A program made the translations under genes and the position numbers. Below are positions 59,560 through 64,000 of a stretch of DNA of 64,000 nt, in pieces. The stretch's first letter is position 1; the number at the start of each line of letters is the position of its first letter. Source of the stretch: Lacticaseibacillus mingshuiensis (GTDB taxonomy: Bacteria; Bacillota; Bacilli; Lactobacillales; Lactobacillaceae). The notes below the pieces were generated by a model, which did no database searches, was not told the DNA's origin, and worked only from the letters and a program-made list of their open reading frames with translations. The stretch covers positions 1 to 64,000 of the forward strand of contig NZ_BOLS01000005.1 of assembly GCF_016861785.1 (NCBI RefSeq). Reading direction: 5' to 3'.

Positions 59560-61569
59560 ATGATGAAAAAACTATTTGCGCGCATCAAGCTGCCAGCATT
59601 TTTGGAAGATGAACGACTGCTGATCGTCTCAGCTGTCATGCTGGTCTTGGCCGCGCTTGACGTGATCGTCGCCTTTTTTATTCGCCCGCTGGTGGCGGTC
59701 TTGCTCTTACTCTTTCTGATCGGGCTGGTCGCAGCCGTCTTTTACGCCTTGGCGACCATTACCGCGAATACCAATAAATACATTTCTGACCTCTCGTACC
59801 GCATTAAGCGAGGGGAACAAGAGGCCCTGATCAAAATGCCGGTCGGAATCTTGATCTACGACGACCGTCTGAACATTGAATGGGCCAACCCTTATCTTCA
59901 GCAATATTTCGGCGACCAGGACTTCCTTGGCCAACCGCTGTCGGTGGTCGACCCGGCACTGGGCGAACTGGTCGCCGGCAAGCAGCAGTCCAATGAGCGC
60001 CAGAAGATCCACTGGGGCGATCATGAATTCGAGATGATCATTCAAAAAAGCATCGGGGTCGTCTATTTAATGGATATCACCCGCTATGCGCAGATCGAAG
60101 CCCAGGCGGCCGAGGAGCGTGTGGCGATCGGCCAGATCTTTTTGGATAATTACGACGAGTTGACCCAGACCATGGAGGATCAGGCCCGCTCCACGCTGAA
60201 CAGCTATGTCACCAACCAGCTGACAGACTGGGCGAATAACTTCGGGATGTTCGTCAAACGCATCGGCGATGACCGCTTTTTGCTGATTGCTTATGTCCGC
60301 GCCTTAAAAAAGGTGGAAAAGGATAAATTTCACATTCTCGATGTGATTCGCGAGGAGACGTCCAAGCAGAACTTCCCGCTGACCCTATCCGTGGGGATCG
60401 CGTATGGCGAGGCCGACTTGGGCCAACTGGCACTGACCTCGCAGTCGAACTTGGACCTCGCGCTTGGTCGCGGCGGCGATCAGGTCGTTGTCCGGGCGAA
60501 AAATGAACAGGCCCGCTTTTACGGCGGCAAGACCAACCCGATGGAAAAACGGACCCGGGTGCGGGCCAGAATGATCTCAGGCGCCCTGCAGGAGCTGTTC
60601 AAACAGACTGACAAGATCTTCGTCACCGGCCACCAGCGGCCAGACATGGATTCCGTCGGCGCGGCACTTGGGATTCGGCGCATCGCGCAAATGAATGGCA
60701 AGGAATGTTACGTGGTGATCGAGCCGGACCAATTGCATTCGGATGTCCAGCGCCTGATGCAGCTGATCGGCAAAGATCCGGATACGGCCAACGCCATTAT
60801 CACGCCGGAAGCCGCGCTGGCGCAGGCCACCGGGCAGAGCCTCTTCGTGATGGTCGATCACAGTAAGCCGACGATCACCGGCGCGCCGGCCCTTTATGAC
60901 CGCCTCGCCGCCCGCACCGTCATCATCGATCACCATCGTCGTGGCGAGGAGTTCCCCGATAACCCGATGCTGGTCTACATTGAGCCTTATGCGAGCTCGA
61001 CTTGCGAGTTGATCGCCGAGATGTTTGAGTACCAGCCGACCAATGTGGCGGGACTCAATAAGCTGGAGGCAACGGCGATGCTGGCCGGGATCACCGTGGA
61101 CACCCGCAATTTTTCCCTGCGGACCGGGACGCGGACCTTCGATGCGGCCAGCTACCTGCGCTCAAACGGTGCGGATTCGCTGCTGACGCAGAATCTATTG
61201 AAGGAAAATGTCGACGCGTACATTCAAAAGAATCACTTGATCGACAGCGTTGAAATGATCACGGCGAATATGGCATTATGTACAGGAGAAGAGACCAAGC
61301 CTTATGATCCGGTGATCGCGGCGCAGGCGGCCGACACCTTGCTGTCGCTAAACGGTATTGAGGCCAGCTTCGTGGTAACGCGGCGGCCGGATAATCGCAT
61401 TGGCGTCTCCGCGCGCTCGCTGGGCGACATCAATGTCCAAGTGATCATGGAAAGGCTCGGCGGCGGCGGCCATTTGAGTAATGCGGCCACTCAGATCGAT
61501 GGCAAGACCGTGACTCAGGTGACGACGATGCTGCGCGAGGCGATCGCCGACGAGCAGGCGGAGAATTAA
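59560..61569 (+). CDS. gdpP: Cyclic di-AMP phosphodiesterase
   Basis: A 669-residue membrane protein. Two helices lie at about 20-75, a PAS-like part at 80-140, a degenerate GGDEF part at about 170-310, and the DHH-DHHA1 phosphodiesterase at 340-665. DHH motifs are seen as [22 protein letters not shown] and [11 protein letters not shown], and DHHA1 as [12 protein letters not shown]. It breaks cyclic di-AMP to pApA. ATG at 59560 (or 59563) is chosen over GTG 59551. The gdpP-rplI-dnaB order is typical of the origin region in Firmicutes. Confidence 0.96.
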   Translation: MMKKLFARIKLPAFLEDERLLIVSAVMLVLAALDVIVAFFIRPLVAVLLLLFLIGLVAAVFYALATITANTNKYISDLSYRIKRGEQEALIKMPVGILIYDDRLNIEWANPYLQQYFGDQDFLGQPLSVVDPALGELVAGKQQSNERQKIHWGDHEFEMIIQKSIGVVYLMDITRYAQIEAQAAEERVAIGQIFLDNYDELTQTMEDQARSTLNSYVTNQLTDWANNFGMFVKRIGDDRFLLIAYVRALKKVEKDKFHILDVIREETSKQNFPLTLSVGIAYGEADLGQLALTSQSNLDLALGRGGDQVVVRAKNEQARFYGGKTNPMEKRTRVRARMISGALQELFKQTDKIFVTGHQRPDMDSVGAALGIRRIAQMNGKECYVVIEPDQLHSDVQRLMQLIGKDPDTANAIITPEAALAQATGQSLFVMVDHSKPTITGAPALYDRLAARTVIIDHHRRGEEFPDNPMLVYIEPYASSTCELIAEMFEYQPTNVAGLNKLEATAMLAGITVDTRNFSLRTGTRTFDAASYLRSNGADSLLTQNLLKENVDAYIQKNHLIDSVEMITANMALCTGEETKPYDPVIAAQAADTLLSLNGIEASFVVTRRPDNRIGVSARSLGDINVQVIMERLGGGGHLSNAATQIDGKTVTQVTTMLREAIADEQAEN

Positions 61570-61594
61570 GTCGAAAGGAAAAGGTGCAAGCATC

Positions 61595-62050
61595 ATGAAA
61601 GTGATTTTTACCCAAGATGTTCGAGGAAAAGGCAAGCGCGGCGAAGTCAAAGAGGTCCCAGATGGCTACGCGCAGAATTTTTTGATCAAAAATGGGAAGG
61701 CGAAGGCCGCGACCTCGCAGGCCATGAGTGCCCTGCAAGGTCAGCAGAAGCTTGAGGCCAAAAAGGAAGCCGCCGCCAAAGCGGAAGCCGTTGCCGTCAA
61801 GACACGGCTCGAGGACGACAACACGGTGGTGCAGATTCAGTCCAAGGCTGGCGAAGACGCGCGGTTGTTTGGCTCGATTCCGTCAAAACAGATCGCCACG
61901 GCGCTGGAAAAGCAGTACGAGATCAAGGTCGACAAGCGCAAGATCGATCTGCCGGAGCCGATTCGGGCGCTGGGCTACCGCAATGTGCCGGTGGACCTGT
62001 ACCCAGGTGTGACGGCCACGATTCGCGTGCACATCACCCAACAAAAATAA
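61595..62050 (+). CDS. rplI: 50S ribosomal protein L9
   Basis: A 151-residue ribosomal protein. The N-terminal 23S-binding part is [20 protein letters not shown] with [13 protein letters not shown] long helix links it to the C-terminal domain ([19 protein letters not shown]). AAGGTG precedes the ATG. It lies 25 bases after gdpP and is probably co-transcribed, with a terminator after it. Confidence 0.97.
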   Translation: MKVIFTQDVRGKGKRGEVKEVPDGYAQNFLIKNGKAKAATSQAMSALQGQQKLEAKKEAAAKAEAVAVKTRLEDDNTVVQIQSKAGEDARLFGSIPSKQIATALEKQYEIKVDKRKIDLPEPIRALGYRNVPVDLYPGVTATIRVHITQQK

Positions 62051-62061
62051 TTGCCTGATTC

Positions 62062-62111
62062 AAAGCCGCCGTTTTCGCCCATTATTTCCCGGGTGATAGG
62101 TGGCTTTTTTT
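62062..62111 (+). terminator. Terminator after rplI
   Basis: AAAGCCGCC pairs with GGTGGCTTT across a 28-base loop that has its own weak stem, followed by T. Confidence 0.75.
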
Positions 62112-62200
62112 ATTTTCCAGCGACAAGTTCGGCGGCTTTAGTTTGTCCTGGTTTTACTCTATACTGGTTAGGACACAGCAAACGGTGAGGAGCGACAAAG

Positions 62201-63586
62201 ATGGACGATCAACCGATTCAACGGCAAATGCCACAAAGTCTAGAAGCGGAGCAGGCCGTGCTCGGCGGTATTTTTTTGGACCCGGCGACCCTGGTCGATG
62301 CAGCTGAACTGATTCAGCCCGAAGACTTCTATAAGCGCGCCCACCAGCTGATTTTTGCGGCGATGGCCGCGCTGTCTGAGGAAGGCTCGGCCATCGATGT
62401 GGTCACCTTGCAGGACTATCTTGAGGCCCGCAATCAGTTGACGGACATCGGCGGGGTGCCGTATTTGCTCGAGCTGGCCGATGCCACGCCGACTGCGGCC
62501 CATGTGCAATACTATGCGCAGATCATTGCGGACAAGGCACAGTTGCGGCGGCTGATTCAGACAGCCGAAAAGATCATCCGCCAGAGTTATGACGACCAAA
62601 GCGATGTGGCCGGGCTGGTGGAAAACGCCGAAAATCAAATGATGCAGGTCGCCGATGTGGGGACGCGCGGCGGTTTTCGCTCGATCAAAGACGTCCTCAA
62701 CTCCGCGGTCGCCGAGATCGACAAACTGTATCAAAACAAGCAGGAGATCACGGGACTGCCAACCGGTTTTCACGAGCTTGATAAGCTGACGACCGGGCTG
62801 CACGAAGATGAATTGGTGATCTTGGCGGCGCGTCCCGCAGTCGGGAAAACCGCGTTCGCGCTGAATATCGCGCAAAATGTCGGGACCAAAACCGAGAAAA
62901 CAGTCGCGCTGTTTAGCTTGGAAATGGGCGCCGAGTCCTTGGTCAACCGCATGCTTTGCGCGGAAGGCAGCATCGACGCCAACCACCTGCGCACCGGCCA
63001 ACTGTCGCAAGATGAATGGTCACATTTGGTGATCGCCATGGGGTCCTTGAGCCAGGCGAGCATCTACATCGATGACACCCCCGGCGTGCGCATGGCCCAG
63101 ATTCGCTCGCAATGCCTGCGCCTGGCCAAGGAACATGACCTCGGCCTGGTGATCATCGATTACCTGCAGCTGATTGAAGGCTCTGGCCAAGAGAACCGTC
63201 AGCAGGAAGTCTCCGCGATCTCGCGGCAGTTGAAGAAGCTGGCTAAGGAATTGCACGTGCCGGTGATCGCGCTGTCGCAGCTTTCCCGTGGCGTCGAACA
63301 GCGCCAGGACAAACGCCCTGTGTTGTCCGATATTCGTGAATCTGGGTCCATCGAGCAGGATGCGGACATCGTGGCCTTTTTGTACCGCGATGATTATTAC
63401 CGCGACGAAGAAGGCGACGATAACGCAGGCAAGCCGCATGAAGACGATGAGCAAAATGTTGGGCCGGTCGAAGTGATCGTGGAAAAAAACCGGTCCGGTG
63501 CGCGCGGCACGGTGAAGCTCTTATTCGTCAAATCCTACAACAAATTCAGTTCTATGGCGCCTGATGCCCAGGCGCCCACCCATTAA
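62201..63586 (+). CDS. dnaB: Replicative DNA helicase
   Basis: A 461-residue helicase that opens the replication fork. The N-terminal domain is at 1-110 (MPQSLEAEQAVLGGIFLDP), the linker at 110-175, and the RecA-type core at 180-455: Walker A LAARPAVGKTAFALN near 215, SLEMGAESLVNRML (H1a region), Walker B LVIIDYLQLIEG near 320 and ALSQLSRGVEQRQDKRP. GAGGAG precedes the ATG. It is called dnaC in Bacillus naming. Its place after rplI is conserved. Confidence 0.97.
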   Translation: MDDQPIQRQMPQSLEAEQAVLGGIFLDPATLVDAAELIQPEDFYKRAHQLIFAAMAALSEEGSAIDVVTLQDYLEARNQLTDIGGVPYLLELADATPTAAHVQYYAQIIADKAQLRRLIQTAEKIIRQSYDDQSDVAGLVENAENQMMQVADVGTRGGFRSIKDVLNSAVAEIDKLYQNKQEITGLPTGFHELDKLTTGLHEDELVILAARPAVGKTAFALNIAQNVGTKTEKTVALFSLEMGAESLVNRMLCAEGSIDANHLRTGQLSQDEWSHLVIAMGSLSQASIYIDDTPGVRMAQIRSQCLRLAKEHDLGLVIIDYLQLIEGSGQENRQQEVSAISRQLKKLAKELHVPVIALSQLSRGVEQRQDKRPVLSDIRESGSIEQDADIVAFLYRDDYYRDEEGDDNAGKPHEDDEQNVGPVEVIVEKNRSGARGTVKLLFVKSYNKFSSMAPDAQAPTH

Positions 63587-63591
63587 CGGAA

Positions 63592-63703
63592 GTGGGTCAA
63601 ATGTCGTTTTTGGGTCCGACAGGTAAGCGTTCCAAGCGCCTGGTCCGAACTTAGGACCAGGTGATTGGAGCCTTAGCTGCTCGGATCCGGACATTTGGCC
63701 CAC
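63592..63703. other. Long nested hairpin downstream of dnaB
   Basis: GTGGGTCAAATGTC (63592-63605) pairs with GACATTTGGCCCAC (63690-63703). Inside are GGGTCCG/CGGATCC and CCTGGTCC/GGACCAGG. The whole forms one branched stem of 112 bases in the 177-base gap before the next gene. It has no T-run. It may be a leader element of the next gene or a repeat of another type. Confidence 0.6.
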
Positions 63704-63763
63704 GACACTGCTGTAGCATTGCGTGTGCTTTAATGGAACAAGCAACACGTCTATTTTTGGGAG

Positions 63764-64000
63764 GTGATCGCGATCGATGCGATCTTGATGAGTTTGATGG
63801 CGGCACTCAACGAAAAGCTGCTGATCAATGTCTATCAGCGAGATACCGATGATTTTTACACGGGCTATGTCCAGGCGCTCGGCAGCAATGCCGTGATTCT
63901 GTCGACCTATAATGACGCCGGTATCAGTGATGGCGCCGTTTTGCTGACCTTTAACGCGATCGAGCAGGTCGAATTTGCTGGCGCGGATCTCGATGACATG
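63764..64000 (+). CDS. Unrecognised gene, cut by the window end
   Basis: An open frame runs to the last base, 79 codons so far, reading ILMSLMAALNEKLLINVYQR, then YTGYVQALGSNAVILSTYND and GAVLLTFNAIEQVEFAGADL. GGGAGGTGATCG at 63760-63770 is a good ribosome site, but the nearest start is unclear: GTG at 63764 overlaps it, and TTG or ATG come 20 bases later. The beta-rich pattern resembles a small Sm-like or SH3-like fold. No function is recognised. Confidence 0.6.
   Translation, partial: MIAIDAILMSLMAALNEKLLINVYQRDTDDFYTGYVQALGSNAVILSTYNDAGISDGAVLLTFNAIEQVEFAGADLDDM

Overview
The window looks like the chromosome of a Lactobacillaceae bacterium with a fairly GC-rich genome. The evidence is the gene set (rplI, dnaB and gdpP in a row, nagB, mscL, a two-gene Ktr potassium system, lactobacillus-type tannase and gallate decarboxylase genes), the strong AGGAGG-type ribosome binding sites and the short, AT-richer inserts. 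The species cannot be fixed from the sequence alone. The gdpP-rplI-dnaB block and several parS-like palindromes suggest a position near the chromosome origin.

Layout. 1-4.3 kb is a patch of transferred and decaying DNA: a structured repeat, a XRE regulator, an AraC regulator facing a broken HAD-hydrolase gene, an IS110-family element and a small ArsR regulator. 4.5-11.1 kb is host DNA: a cation/proton antiporter, a membrane-anchored XRE protein, nagB, a hydrolase-phosphatase pair and prs. A tRNA-Lys(CTT) gene at 11.2 kb is the entry point for about 23 kb of inserted DNA, read here as two tandem islands. Island 1 (about 11.29-25.92 kb) has an integrase, a repressor, a primase-polymerase and helicase, an iteron-rich candidate origin, HNH, TerS, TerL, portal, a fused protease-capsid protein and head connectors. 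It has no tail or lysis genes, which is the layout of a capsid-forming phage satellite (cf-PICI). It carries mscL and two small membrane-protein genes as cargo at its left end. Island 2 (about 25.92-34.58 kb) is a compact defence element: SIR2 plus HerA, an MmeI-like restriction-modification enzyme with its own XRE regulator, a DUF3173 protein and a second integrase. A 17-bp copy of the tRNA-Lys 3' end and the displaced tRNA terminator mark its right end.

34.8-41.0 kb is a tannin catabolism cluster: an intracellular tannase releases gallate, and LpdC, LpdB and LpdD form a decarboxylase system turning gallate into pyrogallol. A LysR regulator and a DUF554 membrane protein lie between them. 41.3-47.1 kb holds envelope genes (acyltransferase, VanZ-RDD membrane protein, anchored protein, signal peptidase I, ABC exporter). 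47.4-53.3 kb holds small enzymes, a 6-phospho-beta-glucosidase gene broken by one in-frame stop, and ktrAB. 53.6-58.5 kb has a large cation P-type ATPase and a niacin module (niaR, niaP). 58.5-58.9 kb is a candidate structured RNA of about 385 nt with its own promoter and terminator. The window ends with gdpP, rplI, dnaB and the start of an unrecognised gene.

Connections. GdpP degrades cyclic di-AMP, which is known to inhibit Ktr-type potassium uptake in Firmicutes, so gdpP, ktrAB and perhaps the P-type ATPase may share control of ion balance. A family of long palindromic intergenic repeats recurs five times in the host part. The most notable points are the satellite with its candidate origin, the defence island, two related structured elements whose stems differ by compensating changes, parS-like palindromes just inside island ends, and two candidate non-coding RNAs.
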